64,000 nt of DNA from Pelagibacterium flavum (GTDB lineage: Bacteria > Pseudomonadota > Alphaproteobacteria > Rhizobiales > Devosiaceae), in NCBI RefSeq assembly GCF_025854335.1, contig NZ_CP107716.1:1729001-1793000 (forward strand), in the 5' to 3' direction. Below, piece after piece: positions 34,946 to 43,465 of the stretch. Both the position numbers and the translations under genes were made by a program. Within the stretch, counting starts at the first letter, position 1. Every line of letters begins with the position of its first letter. The notes under the pieces are model-generated. The model had not been told where the DNA came from. It searched no databases and saw only the letters and a list, made by a program, of their open reading frames with translations.

Positions 34946-35272
34946 GTGACACATCTGATTCTGGCGCTGTTTCTGATCGCTGTCGGGATGAGCGTGGCCG
35001 GTACCGGCACGCATCTCTATCAGCAGATTGCCCGCAAGGTGGCCGAGTTCCGCGTCGAGGGCGCCAACGCGCTCGAGAGCCTCGTCAATCTGTTTGTGAT
35101 GTTTATCTGCGGTCCCTACATGATGCTGCGCCTTGGTTTGCGCGCCGATGCGGGTGGGAGGGCCTCCACCGTCAACGTGCTGCTGGCTGCAGTCATCGCG
35201 TTCGGCTGGAGCTTTGTGACCGGCATGATGGTCGTGGGCACCTACATTTCGGTTCTCAAGGTCGCCGCCTGA
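34946..35272 (+). CDS. small membrane protein (DUF6949-like)
   Basis: 108 residues starting at GTG 34946, supported by a perfect GGAGG 6 nt upstream. Three hydrophobic segments: THLILALFLIAVGMSVAGTG, SLVNLFVMFICGPYMMLRLG and VLLAAVIAFGWSFVTGMMVV. The layout and the CGPYMMLRLG segment resemble a small rhizobial membrane family that I remember as DUF6949, but that name is from memory and not checked. Function unknown. Confidence 0.72.
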   Translation: MTHLILALFLIAVGMSVAGTGTHLYQQIARKVAEFRVEGANALESLVNLFVMFICGPYMMLRLGLRADAGGRASTVNVLLAAVIAFGWSFVTGMMVVGTYISVLKVAA

Positions 35273-35312
35273 CGCATCTTTCGAGATCGGGTGACGCCGA
35301 AACAGAAAAAAT

Positions 35313-35338
35313 GCCGGCATTCGGGGTGGAATGCCGGC
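35313..35338 (-). terminator. terminator of the transglutaminase-like gene
   Basis: Perfect 10-bp arms GCCGGCATTC and GAATGCCGGC enclose a 6-nt loop. On the minus strand TTTTTT follows within 2 nt. It could also slow transcripts coming from the 34946 gene. Confidence 0.8.
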
Positions 35339-35395
35339 TCAGTAAACACTCCTGTCGGGGAGTGAGGAGGGGTGCCCCGGTGCCGGGGCAAATCT

Positions 35396-36025
35396 TCAGT
35401 AACCGGCAGTTGCCGTCACGATCTCGTCTCGACCGTCAACAATATCGACCCACTGGCCGGAATGGGCCTGGGACTGGCGCTTGAGGTAGGTGTAGGGCGT
35501 GTCGGTCCAGAGCTTGATGAGCCCTTCCTGGTTGTCGAGCACAAGATCGCCCCGGTCGGTGCGAACCATCAGCACGGCATGGCCTTCGCCGTCGGGTTGC
35601 TTGACCACCGAGATCAGCAGATTTGCCGGGTTCCAGCCGCCCTCGATCAGCGCGGCGCGCTTGGCGAGGACGAAATCCTCGCAGTCGCCATAACCCGACG
35701 TGGGGTAGGTCCAGAATTCTTCGGTGCCGTACAGGTCGTAGTCACTGACGGCGGTAATCGTTGTGTTGTAGTGATTGTTGACGTCCTGCAACTGGCGCCA
35801 CAGATCGTCGTTGAGCGCGGTCGGCGCCGTCGCAGCCAGAGGCTGACACTCATAGGGGCGCTTCTGGCAGAACTCCATGTGCCCGATTGGAATGGACGTT
35901 ACGTCAGCCGAAACCTCGGCATAGGCGAGTTCAAGACGTCCGTCCTGCCCGCTCGCCGGTGCGACAGCTCCGGCAGAGGCGATGAGGGCAACAAGGCCCG
36001 ATATAAGGATCGATTTGTTTTTCAT
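35396..36025 (-). CDS. transglutaminase-like cysteine peptidase (BTLCP)
   Basis: 209 residues with a signal peptide (MKNKSILISGLVALIASAGA, ending VAPASGQ). The papain-like triad is clear: Cys115 in GYGDCEDFVLAKR, His149 in GEGHAVLMV and Asp164 in LVLDNQ. A pair of Cys in FCQKRPYECQ (53, 60) probably forms a disulfide. Bacterial transglutaminase-like cysteine proteinases of this type often sit in cell-surface or c-di-GMP-controlled adhesin (LapG) contexts, but no LapA-like adhesin is seen here. It is monocistronic with its own terminator, and a 9-bp inverted repeat lies just upstream at 36061. Confidence 0.9.
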   Translation of the reverse strand: MKNKSILISGLVALIASAGAVAPASGQDGRLELAYAEVSADVTSIPIGHMEFCQKRPYECQPLAATAPTALNDDLWRQLQDVNNHYNTTITAVSDYDLYGTEEFWTYPTSGYGDCEDFVLAKRAALIEGGWNPANLLISVVKQPDGEGHAVLMVRTDRGDLVLDNQEGLIKLWTDTPYTYLKRQSQAHSGQWVDIVDGRDEIVTATAGY

Positions 36026-36060
36026 TATCGTAGTCTCCCCGACGAAGACCACGATAGAGG

Positions 36061-36091
36061 GCGGCAATTGCCCCGATTGAAAAATTGCCGC
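36061..36091. promoter_or_regulatory. inverted repeat upstream of the transglutaminase-like gene
   Basis: GCGGCAATT (36061-36069) and AATTGCCGC (36083-36091) are perfect 9-bp arms with a 13-nt spacer, 36 nt upstream of the gene start. Possible operator or leader hairpin. Confidence 0.4.
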
Positions 36092-36150
36092 GCAGTTTTT
36101 AAGCGTGTTTTATGCTCTGGATTTACAGCCTGTTAGTCATGGCTGCCGGC

Positions 36151-36876
36151 CTAGAGCATGCCGAGAAACTGCTTGAGTTCGGGTGTTTTCGGGGCTGAAA
36201 ACACATCGTTGGGCGGTCCCATTTCGTGAACCAACCCTTGATGCATGAACACGACCCTGTCGCACACGTCGCGCGCAAAGCGCATTTCGTGGGTGACCAT
36301 GACCAGCGTCATGCCCTCCGCCGCAAGCTCCTTGACCACGGCGAGCACCTCATTGACCAGTTCTGGGTCGAGGGCTGAGGTGATTTCGTCGCACAACAAC
36401 CCCAGCGGCTGCATGGCCAACGCACGGGCAATCGCCACGCGCTGTTGCTGACCGCCCGAGAGTTCGTCGGGATAGGCGTCGTATTTGTGCAAAAGCCCGA
36501 CCCGGTCGAGCATTTGGCGTGCCACCTCTTCTGCTTCGGCCTTGGGCGTTTTTTTGACCACCGTCTGGCTCAGCACGACATTGCGGCCGGCGGTCAGGTG
36601 CGGGAACAGGTTGAAGGACTGGAAGATCATGCCGATCTTGAGCCGCAGCGCCTTGAGCGCGGCCTCGCCGGGCAGGAGTTGCTCGCCACCCACCGTGATC
36701 GCGCCGTCATTGATCTGCTCAAGCCCGTTGATGCACCGCAGCAGCGTCGATTTGCCGGACCCTGACTTGCCGATGATGGCGACCACTTCGCCGCGTTCAA
36801 TGTCGAGGCTTATGCCCTTGAGGACCTCGTTGTCGCCAAAGCGCTTTTTCACGTCAGTGATGGTTATGAGCGACAT
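36151..36876 (-). CDS. polar amino-acid ABC transporter, ATP-binding protein
   Basis: 241 residues, the ATPase of a PAAT-type importer. Walker A GKSGSGKST is at 36-44, Q-loop in GMIFQSFNLFPHLT, signature LSGGQQQRVAIARAL, Walker B LLCDEITSALD (note the Cys-Asp-Glu variant) and the H-loop MVTHEMRFA. The start MSLITITDVKKRFG at 36876 lies within the end of the upstream permease gene, so the two overlap by 23 nt. It is the last gene of the four-gene minus-strand operon. Confidence 0.94.
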   Translation of the reverse strand: MSLITITDVKKRFGDNEVLKGISLDIERGEVVAIIGKSGSGKSTLLRCINGLEQINDGAITVGGEQLLPGEAALKALRLKIGMIFQSFNLFPHLTAGRNVVLSQTVVKKTPKAEAEEVARQMLDRVGLLHKYDAYPDELSGGQQQRVAIARALAMQPLGLLCDEITSALDPELVNEVLAVVKELAAEGMTLVMVTHEMRFARDVCDRVVFMHQGLVHEMGPPNDVFSAPKTPELKQFLGML

Positions 36877-37513
36877 TGAGCTTCCTTTCGAGGATCTGGC
36901 TGGATTTCGAGAGCGGCCAGCACAGCGCAAAATAGATCAGCGCAACCAGCCCATAGACCAGGAAGGGCTGGAAGGTTGCGTTGGTTACGGCGGTTCCGGC
37001 CTTGGTCAATTCGACAAAACCGATGATGGATGTAAGCGCGGTGCCTTTGACGACCTGGACGGAAAAGCCAACGGTCGGCGGAATGGCGATCCGGGTGGCC
37101 TGGGGCAGGATGACATGGCGCAATTGTTCGATCCGGCCCATGCCCAGACTGGCAGATGCTTCCCACTGCCCTTTTGCGATGGCTTCGACACAGCCGCGCC
37201 ATATCTCGGCCAGAAACGATGCAGTCCACAGAACCAGCGCGACGCCGGCGGCGGCCCAGGCAGGGATCGTATAGCCCAGCAGGGCCAGGCCGAAAAACGC
37301 CAGAAACAGCTGCATCAGCAGGGGCGTGCCCTGGAACAGCTCGATATATCCGCGCGCCAGGGTCGAGACGGCCTTGTTGGCGCTGATGCGCATGAACATC
37401 ACGAGCAGGCCTACAATGCCCCCGCCAATAAACGAGACCAGCGAGAGCAGAATCGTCCAGCGCGCGGCCAGAAGCAGGTTGCGCAATATGTCCCATAAAG
37501 TGAACTCGATCAT
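36854..37513 (-). CDS. polar amino-acid ABC transporter, permease 2
   Basis: 219 residues of the HisM/GlnP type. Five predicted helices, the opening MIEFTLWDILRNLLLAARWT, the typical RGYIELFQGTPLLMQLFL at the end of helix 2, and the EAA loop EASASLGMGRIEQLRHVILPQA that contacts the ATPase. It starts at ATGA over the stop of permease 1 and overlaps the ATPase start, so all three are translated together. Confidence 0.93.
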   Translation of the reverse strand: MIEFTLWDILRNLLLAARWTILLSLVSFIGGGIVGLLVMFMRISANKAVSTLARGYIELFQGTPLLMQLFLAFFGLALLGYTIPAWAAAGVALVLWTASFLAEIWRGCVEAIAKGQWEASASLGMGRIEQLRHVILPQATRIAIPPTVGFSVQVVKGTALTSIIGFVELTKAGTAVTNATFQPFLVYGLVALIYFALCWPLSKSSQILERKLNVAHNHH

Positions 37514-38184
37514 CGCACGGCCTTTCGTTTGGGAAACAGGGCCATGCCCACGCCCGAGAGGATCTGCCGCAAAACGATGGACAGCATCAGATAGATGAGG
37601 GTTGAAACGATATAGGTCTCGAACGCCCGGAAATTGCGCGACTGGATGAAATTGGCGGCGTAGCTGAGATCTTCTGCCGCGATCTGGGAAACCACTGCCG
37701 AGCCGAGCATCACGATGACGATCTGGGAGGACAGGGCGGGCCAAATCCTTTGTAGCGCGGGGATCAGGATGACATGAATGAAGGTCTGGATCGGTGTCAT
37801 CGCCAGACTGGCACCGGCCTCGAACTGGCCTCTGGGGGTGGCCTGTATTCCCGCGCGAATGATTTCGCAGCTATAGGCGCCCAGATTGACGACCATGGCC
37901 AGCGTCGCCGCCTGCAGGGCGTCCATCTGTACGCCCAGCGAGGGCAGGCCATAGAAGATGAAAAAGAGCTGTATCATGAAGGGCGTGTTGCGGATCAACT
38001 CCACGTAACCCACCACGAAGGGGCGCGCCCAAAGCGGCCCCAAAGCCCGCGTCCAGGCGCAAAGCACCCCCAAAAGACACCCCAGAACCGCACCGACCAC
38101 GGTCAGATAGGCGGTAATCCCGACACCCTCGAGAAGTGCGGGCCAGTACTGTGGCAGCCACGCGAAATTGAGCTGGTAGCCCAT
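37510..38184 (-). CDS. polar amino-acid ABC transporter, permease 1
   Basis: 224 residues, the partner of permease 2. Start MGYQLNFAWLPQYWPALLEG, then VGYVELIRNTPFMIQLFFIFYG and the EAA loop EAGASLAMTPIQTFIHVILIPA. The ATG at 38184 is the conserved beginning; the ORF upstream is noncoding. It lies 106 nt behind the binding-protein gene, with a GC-rich hairpin in between that may lower permease expression relative to the binding protein. Confidence 0.93.
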   Translation of the reverse strand: MGYQLNFAWLPQYWPALLEGVGITAYLTVVGAVLGCLLGVLCAWTRALGPLWARPFVVGYVELIRNTPFMIQLFFIFYGLPSLGVQMDALQAATLAMVVNLGAYSCEIIRAGIQATPRGQFEAGASLAMTPIQTFIHVILIPALQRIWPALSSQIVIVMLGSAVVSQIAAEDLSYAANFIQSRNFRAFETYIVSTLIYLMLSIVLRQILSGVGMALFPKRKAVR

Positions 38185-38232
38185 GTCGTTCCCTCGAACC
38201 TTTAAAAGCAGTAGCGCCGCCTTGCCCTCAAT

Positions 38233-38254
38233 CCCTCCCCAAAAAAGGGGAGGG
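38233..38254. promoter_or_regulatory. intercistronic hairpin in the amino-acid ABC operon
   Basis: CCCTCCCC (38233-38240) and GGGGAGGG (38247-38254) enclose a 6-nt A loop. It sits between the binding-protein and permease genes, a place where mRNA-stabilising or attenuating hairpins are usual. The following ACCATGCGTGGCATGGTGGG also self-pairs, so this may be a small dispersed repeat. Confidence 0.5.
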
Positions 38255-38290
38255 AGACCATGCGTGGCATGGTGGGGCAACTGGCTGGTA

Positions 38291-39073
38291 TCAGAGGTCC
38301 GCGGGCAGGGGTTGGCCCAACCATTTCTGCGCGATCGCTTCGAGCGAGCCATCGGCCTTGGCGTCGGCGATGATCGTGTTGACCGCGGCGAGCAGTTCGG
38401 GCTCTTCCTTGTTCAGCCCGATATAGCAGGGTGAATTCTGAACGAGGAATTTCAGCTCGGGCCGTATCGGCGGGTTGCGCTCGAGAATGGCGGCCGCGAC
38501 CACGTTGCCCGTGGCAATCAGGTCCACCTGCGAGGAGAGGAAAGCCGAAATCGTGCCGTTATTGTCCTCGTAACGGCTGATCGAAACGTCGCTGCCCACA
38601 AGCTCGGTCAGCGTCAGATCCTCGACCGCGCCGCGAGTCACACCGATGGTGTAGCCGGAAAGATCCTCGACCGATGAAACATTTATGGAGTCGGGGCCGA
38701 ACACGCCGTTGAAGAACGGCGCATAGGCATCGGTGAAATCGATGACCGCCTCGCGCTCGGGATTTTTGCCGAGGCTGGAGATCACGAGATCGACCATGCC
38801 GGTCTGGAGATAGGGAATGCGGTTCGCGCTGGTTACCGGCACGAGCTCGACCGAGACGCCGAGCTTGTCGGCGATCAGCTTGGCCAAGTCGATGTCGTAG
38901 CCCACCGATTCAAGATCGAGTCCTACACTGCCGAAAGGCGGAAAATCCTGCGGTACGGCGACCTTGAGTGTTCCGGATTCCATGATATCGGCCAGCGCAT
39001 CGGCGTGGGCCGGTGCCGCAAAACCGAGCATGGCGAGTGTCGCTGCGATCGCGAGAAAAGAACGGCGTTCCAT
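38291..39073 (-). CDS. amino-acid ABC transporter substrate-binding protein
   Basis: 260 residues with signal peptide MERRSFLAIAATLAMLGFAA, PAHA. The SBP_bac_3 domain has GTLKVAVPQDFPPFGSVG, GYDIDLAKLIADKLGVSVEL and VDLVISSLGKNPEREAVIDFTDAY, in order. It is first in the minus-strand operon SBP-permease-permease-ATPase. The exact amino acid is not deducible; cystine, glutamine or polar amino acids are all possible. Confidence 0.93.
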   Translation of the reverse strand: MERRSFLAIAATLAMLGFAAPAHADALADIMESGTLKVAVPQDFPPFGSVGLDLESVGYDIDLAKLIADKLGVSVELVPVTSANRIPYLQTGMVDLVISSLGKNPEREAVIDFTDAYAPFFNGVFGPDSINVSSVEDLSGYTIGVTRGAVEDLTLTELVGSDVSISRYEDNNGTISAFLSSQVDLIATGNVVAAAILERNPPIRPELKFLVQNSPCYIGLNKEEPELLAAVNTIIADAKADGSLEAIAQKWLGQPLPADL

Positions 39074-39227
39074 TTGTTACCCCTTGTGTGTGTCGTTCGA
39101 CGGGCAAGGGGAATGCAATTGGCATGCCAGCCGCAAACCGGCTGCGGCTGGCGCAAATCGGTGTTGAGCTGCAAAGATTTGCCTATGAATTAGGCGGATT
39201 TTGAATTTTGAACAATCCGTGCGCTAT

Positions 39228-39686
39228 TCAGCGTCGTGCGTAAAAGGCGTTGCCGCCGGCCACCAGCACGTAGTGCATGTTGCGATAGGGGAAGCTCAAG
39301 CCGGCGGTATGGAAGTACATCGCGTCCTGCACGCCGGGGTGGCGCTCGCCGCGCAGCACACGGCTCGCCATCTGCGCCGCGAGGTTGAGGCTGCGTTGTT
39401 CGGTCATCTGCCGCGACAGCACACCATCGGCAAACTGGTTCTTCTGGCCGACCACGCCGCAGACATCGCTGGGGAATTGGTGGGAATTGACGCGGTTCAT
39501 CACCACCGTGCCCACGGCCAGCATGCCGTCCGGGCTCGAGCGATTGGACTCGAAATACATGACGCGGGTCATGCATTCGTGCGGGGTTTTCGATCCGAAC
39601 AATCCGAACAGCGAGACGCAGCCGGAAAGAGAGGTGAGGGCGGCAAGGCTGACGGCAATCGCCGCAACCTTTTTTACGATACGCAT
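39228..39686 (-). CDS. SleB/CwlJ-type cell-wall hydrolase, lipoprotein
   Basis: 152 residues. The signal peptide ends in a lipobox L-S-G-Cys23. The hydrolase_2 domain follows: CMTRVMYFESNRSSPDGMLAVGTVVMNRV (catalytic Glu in YFES), then VVGQKNQFADGVLS and the C-terminal ALRGERHPGVQDAMYFHTAG region. This family cleaves peptidoglycan; SleB and CwlJ act on spore cortex, and alphaproteobacterial members have a vegetative role in wall turnover. Monocistronic. The 177 nt before it hold no clear signal. Confidence 0.88.
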   Translation of the reverse strand: MRIVKKVAAIAVSLAALTSLSGCVSLFGLFGSKTPHECMTRVMYFESNRSSPDGMLAVGTVVMNRVNSHQFPSDVCGVVGQKNQFADGVLSRQMTEQRSLNLAAQMASRVLRGERHPGVQDAMYFHTAGLSFPYRNMHYVLVAGGNAFYARR

Positions 39687-39863
39687 GACTTCAGACCATC
39701 CAGAGTACGCGGGTGGTTACGCTTTCCGACCCCGCCCCCCAACGACCGGTCTCGCGCATATCGATGAATTTTAGGGCAGGCGGGTTAAGGATCGGTTCAC
39801 TACGAAAATTTCGGGATTGGCAGTCAGGCCGGACGGCCGCAACCCCTGTGCCCAACGCGCCGG

Positions 39864-40496
39864 TCAGTTGATCCGCAGGTTCTGCTGCACCACGGTGAGC
39901 ATTTCCTGCACCGAGGCGAATTCCACGGCGATGCCGTCGGAGAAATGCCGCACGACGCGGGCCCGCATGCGGCCCAGCGAGATCGGTGTCCCGAGTGCGG
40001 GGCGAACCTCGATTTCTACGGCGGCGCCTGAGAGCGAGATATCGGTAATCTTGCAATTGTAGCGCCGCCCATCCTCGAGAACGATCGAGGAATGGCGGAT
40101 ATCGGGCACCACACGCTCGTGGCGCCGGTCTTCTGGCAGGTTCAGGATGTCCTTGTTGGCCAGCCAGGTCAGTTGGGCCGCCATCTTGTCGCGCCGTCTG
40201 GCGGAGGCGACGATATCCATGTGAAAGCCGCCATCGATAAGCGCGAAGATCGTGCCCTCGACGCGACCGAGATGATCGAGATAGATGATGACTTTTTCGC
40301 CGACCCTTCCGGAAACCGGGGCAATGACCATTGCGTCGCCAGGCGACATTTCAATGGCCTGGCAGGGAAACTCGCGGCGGTCGGCCAGCATGTACCGACC
40401 GAGCACCGAGACCTGAACCCGTTGGAAGCGGTCAGCATCCTCGCGGGGGAGAGCGTCAGCCAGCGTCGTCCGAAGCGTTGTGTCTTCGCTGATCAT
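39864..40496 (-). CDS. tandem PilZ-domain protein
   Basis: 210 residues that read as two PilZ-like units. The second (about 120-210) keeps the c-di-GMP motif, R124-xxx-R128 in DRRHERV followed by DISLSG (152-157). The first (about 21-110) has RFQRV and EMSPGD, a degenerate version lacking the spaced RxxxR and the DxSxxG. So only the C-terminal domain is expected to bind c-di-GMP. No signal peptide. It likely links c-di-GMP to an unidentified partner. Confidence 0.85.
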   Translation of the reverse strand: MISEDTTLRTTLADALPREDADRFQRVQVSVLGRYMLADRREFPCQAIEMSPGDAMVIAPVSGRVGEKVIIYLDHLGRVEGTIFALIDGGFHMDIVASARRRDKMAAQLTWLANKDILNLPEDRRHERVVPDIRHSSIVLEDGRRYNCKITDISLSGAAVEIEVRPALGTPISLGRMRARVVRHFSDGIAVEFASVQEMLTVVQQNLRIN

Positions 40497-40590
40497 GTTG
40501 CGCGCCGCCCTGTTGTCCGTCGGTTTTCATTTCAACAATATGCGCAATAGCGTTAACGGACGGTAAGGGTGTGAGGCAATTATCCGATCT

Positions 40591-41244
40591 TCAGTTCTTG
40601 CCGCCGTCGATCACAGACAGATGCGCATAGCGGCGTGCCGAGTAGCCAGCAACGGTAGCCGGCATGGGCGCCGTGGGGCTGTCATTCATGGCTGCGGCTA
40701 TGTCGTCGAGCATGGCGCTGCGGAAGCCTTCGGGGGTTACCGTATCCTTGTCATCGGGCCAGATCAGCCGCAGGCCGGTGATGCGCTGGTCAACGATTGG
40801 GTGGATGCCCAGCCAGTAGGGGTTATCGAGCGCCGAAAGCCCGCCCAGCATCCGCGACGTCGTGACGCCGTTGTGGCGCAGGGGAAACAGCGCCAACTCA
40901 AAGGAGAGTTTTTCGCCACGCTCGGTGCTGCCTTCAAAGGTCACCAGCGCGACCGCGTGGTCTTCGGTCACGGCCCGCATCAGCGTTTCGAGCGCGTCAT
41001 GGTCGCGTACCGACCAGAGCGCCGAAAAGGGACGCGATTTGAGCTCGCGGCAATAGGCGGCGCAGATGTGGGAGCCGGCCAACCGGAAGTTGAAATCGAG
41101 CCCGTCGTCGGATTCGAGAATGAAGGTGTGAGCCAAGGCGTCGCGAATCCGTGTAGGGTCGATGTCCCGGCGCTCGGGAGTGGAGCGGGCGCCGCGGATT
41201 TCGTTCCAGTAGGAGTAGAGCGTTTTCGTTGAGCGCTGTTGCAT
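40591..41244 (-). CDS. PAS_5-family sensor-like protein
   Basis: 217 residues matching the PAS_5 family of alphaproteobacteria. Start MQQRSTKTLYSYWNEIRGAR at 41244, then RDIDPTRIRDALAHTFILE, FNFRLAGSHICAAYCRELKSRPFSALW and the strand pair around ELALFPLRHNGVTTSRMLGG. It has no output domain, so it is a stand-alone PAS protein that might signal through a partner. The upstream 69 codons of the ORF were left out. Confidence 0.82.
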   Translation of the reverse strand: MQQRSTKTLYSYWNEIRGARSTPERRDIDPTRIRDALAHTFILESDDGLDFNFRLAGSHICAAYCRELKSRPFSALWSVRDHDALETLMRAVTEDHAVALVTFEGSTERGEKLSFELALFPLRHNGVTTSRMLGGLSALDNPYWLGIHPIVDQRITGLRLIWPDDKDTVTPEGFRSAMLDDIAAAMNDSPTAPMPATVAGYSARRYAHLSVIDGGKN

Positions 41245-41364
41245 GCCGGCAGACCTTAACAATACGATGCGGCGACTCGTGATGAGTTCCCGCCAAGACA
41301 ACGCTACAGTGCCAAATCGGCTGCATAAAAGCGCTCTTAAACAATCATTAAGGTTAATTTCCAC

Positions 41365-41393
41365 CGGCTCGGTGTGGATAAGCCACCGAGCCG
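41365..41393. promoter_or_regulatory. perfect hairpin upstream of the rhomboid gene
   Basis: CGGCTCGGTG (41365-41374) and CACCGAGCCG (41384-41393) are perfect 10-bp arms with a 9-nt centre, ending 33 nt before the rhomboid ATG. No T-run follows. Operator or leader hairpin. Confidence 0.5.
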
Positions 41394-41426
41394 TTACAAC
41401 GCCGCCGCAAGACAAGGGAAAACCCG

Positions 41427-42170
41427 ATGGCCGATACGCCACAACAGCCACAGCGTGAGCCGATCTTCAACGTGCCGCGCGTCATCGCGATCCTGATAGG
41501 TGTGATGTGGGTTGTCCATATCGCCGCCGATCTGGCGCTCGATGATTACGGGCTGGGCAATCTGCGAATCTGGTTCGCGTTTATCCCTGACCGGATCACC
41601 AACAGCGCCCAGTGGCAGGGCGGGGCGTTGCCGCTGCTGTGGACCGGCTTTACTCACGCGTTTCTGCATGTCGATTACATGCACCTGTTTGTCAACACGG
41701 CCTGGCTCATGGTTTTCGGAACACCCGTCGGGCGCCGCTATGGTGCTTCGGGCGTGCTTGCCATCTTTCTGCTCGGGGCGCTTGCGGGAGCCATCGTCCA
41801 GTCGATCGCCCTGTTGTTTTCGATCAATCAGTTCGCCATCCTGCTCGGGGCGTCGGGCGGCGTGTCGGCGCTGACCGGGGCCGCCATGCGGTTCATTTTC
41901 GAACCCATAGTGGTCGGCAAGGATCCCGAAACCGGCGATCCTGTTGCGCTTGGCCGCCGCACGGCAACCCTTGCGGGTGTGTTTGCCAATCCGCGCAGCC
42001 GGACATTCATCATCTTCTGGATGGGACTGAACCTGCTGATCGGTTTTGCGCCCTTCATTCTCGGGGCCAGCGTCGCCATTGCCTGGGAGGCTCATATCGG
42101 CGGGTTCGTCGCCGGGCTGCTCTTGCCTTCGGTGCTGGACGGCGTTGCGCGGCGCAATCAGCGCCCGTAA
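41427..42170 (+). CDS. rhomboid-family intramembrane serine protease
   Basis: 247 residues with six or more helices. Active site: Ser143 in LLGASGGVSALTG and His223 in AWEAHIGGFVAGL, plus the oxyanion/His-Asn region THAFLHVDYMHLFVN (76-90) with Asn90. A 40-residue insertion between Ser and His helices (EPIVVGKDPETGDPVALGRR) is polar and outside the core fold. Rhomboids cleave membrane proteins within the bilayer; the substrate is unknown. Its 3' end overlaps the convergent hisI by 13 nt. Confidence 0.92.
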   Translation: MADTPQQPQREPIFNVPRVIAILIGVMWVVHIAADLALDDYGLGNLRIWFAFIPDRITNSAQWQGGALPLLWTGFTHAFLHVDYMHLFVNTAWLMVFGTPVGRRYGASGVLAIFLLGALAGAIVQSIALLFSINQFAILLGASGGVSALTGAAMRFIFEPIVVGKDPETGDPVALGRRTATLAGVFANPRSRTFIIFWMGLNLLIGFAPFILGASVAIAWEAHIGGFVAGLLLPSVLDGVARRNQRP

Positions 42171-42607
42171 ACGTCCTCGGGGTCGAACAGGGGAGCGTCG
42201 CCCGTGCCGGCCAGCTTGATCTCGCCATCGGTCATCTCGACCCGACGATAAAAGCAGCTCTTGCGGCCCGTGTGGCATGCGGCGCCGTGCCCTGTCTGGT
42301 TCACCACAACGACCAGCGCGTCCTGATCGCAGTCGGTGCGCAGTTCCACGAGCTCCTGGAGTTCGCCCGACGTCTCGCCCTTTTTCCAGAGCTTGCCCCG
42401 TGAGCGCGACCAGTAGGTCGCATGGCCCGAGCGCAGGGTTTCGGCAATCGCCTCGGCATTCATATGGGCGACCATAAGCACCTCGTTGGTGCCCGCTTCG
42501 ATGGTCACGGCGGTGACGAGCCCGTTGGTATCGAATTTCGGCGCGAAGATACCGCCCGATTCGAGTTCGGCTTTGGAAAGGGTCTTGGGATCGGCGAATT
42601 GTGTCAT
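42158..42607 (-). CDS. hisI: phosphoribosyl-AMP cyclohydrolase
   Basis: 149 residues; third step of histidine synthesis, opening the adenine ring of PR-AMP. Free-standing HisI, not fused to HisE, as in most alphaproteobacteria. Key blocks: VLMVAHMNAEAIAETLRSGHATYWSRSRGKLWKKGETSG, and the zinc/Mg site DCDQDALVVVVNQTGHGAACHTGRKSCFYR with three Cys. It is followed on the plus strand by the overlapping rhomboid end. Confidence 0.95.
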   Translation of the reverse strand: MTQFADPKTLSKAELESGGIFAPKFDTNGLVTAVTIEAGTNEVLMVAHMNAEAIAETLRSGHATYWSRSRGKLWKKGETSGELQELVELRTDCDQDALVVVVNQTGHGAACHTGRKSCFYRRVEMTDGEIKLAGTGDAPLFDPEDVYGR

Positions 42608-42647
42608 GGCGCGGTGTTTAACTGATACCCGCGCTATGGGAAAGGTT

Positions 42648-43274
42648 CTATCGCCCGGCGCGGATGAGGGCGAAGAAGCGGTCCTGTTCCTGCCGGTCTT
42701 CGGCGAAAACGCCAGTGAAGCGGTGGGTCACCGTGGACGAGCCGTGCTTTTTGATGCCGCGCATCGACATGCACATATGCTCGGCCTCGAGCATCACGGC
42801 GGCGCCGCGGGGGTTGATGGCCTCGTTGATGGCCTCGATGATCTGGGCGGTAAGGTTTTCCTGGGTCTGCAGCCGCTTGGCGAAAACGTCGGTCACCCGC
42901 GCCAGCTTGGAGAGGCCGACCACGCCGTCATGGGGAAGATAGGCGATGTGAGCCTTGCCAACGAAGGGCACCATGTGGTGCTCGCAATGGGAGTGGAACG
43001 GGATGTCGCGCACCAGAACGATATCGTCATAGCCGCCGACCTCGGTGAAGGTGGTTTCCAGCACCGCCGCGGCGTCTTCCTCATAGCCTGCGAAAAATTC
43101 GCGATAGGAATCGGCGACACGGCGCGGCGTATCGAGCAGTCCTTCGCGGTCGGGATTGTCCCCCGCCCAGGCGATCAGCGTGCGTACTGCGGCCTCGGCC
43201 TCTTCGCGGCTCGGGCGTTCGATCACCCGGTCCAGTGCGGTCTGCGCAGGCTTGGGCTTGACGTTCATGTCCAT
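42648..43274 (-). CDS. folE: GTP cyclohydrolase I
   Basis: 208 residues; converts GTP to 7,8-dihydroneopterin triphosphate for folate. Zinc and active-site motifs: [19 protein letters not shown] (Cys/His), [19 protein letters not shown], and [19 protein letters not shown] with the third zinc ligand. Start at 43274 ([10 protein letters not shown]) is backed by AAGGGG upstream. It precedes hisI by 40 nt on the same strand. Confidence 0.96.
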   Translation of the reverse strand: MDMNVKPKPAQTALDRVIERPSREEAEAAVRTLIAWAGDNPDREGLLDTPRRVADSYREFFAGYEEDAAAVLETTFTEVGGYDDIVLVRDIPFHSHCEHHMVPFVGKAHIAYLPHDGVVGLSKLARVTDVFAKRLQTQENLTAQIIEAINEAINPRGAAVMLEAEHMCMSMRGIKKHGSSTVTHRFTGVFAEDRQEQDRFFALIRAGR

Positions 43275-43465
43275 GAAGGGTGTCCCCTTGAAAATCGACG
43301 GGCGCATATCTGCCCCTTATACGCCGACAAATTGAGTCTGGACCAATTGCGTTTGCAGCCCGCGACGACGCTCCTTATATAGGCGGGACGTGCCGGTCGA
43401 CAAGAAAACAGATTGGCAAATTTGAGTGAACAACGGGGTCCAGCGACCCACAATTGGCCCGAAAA

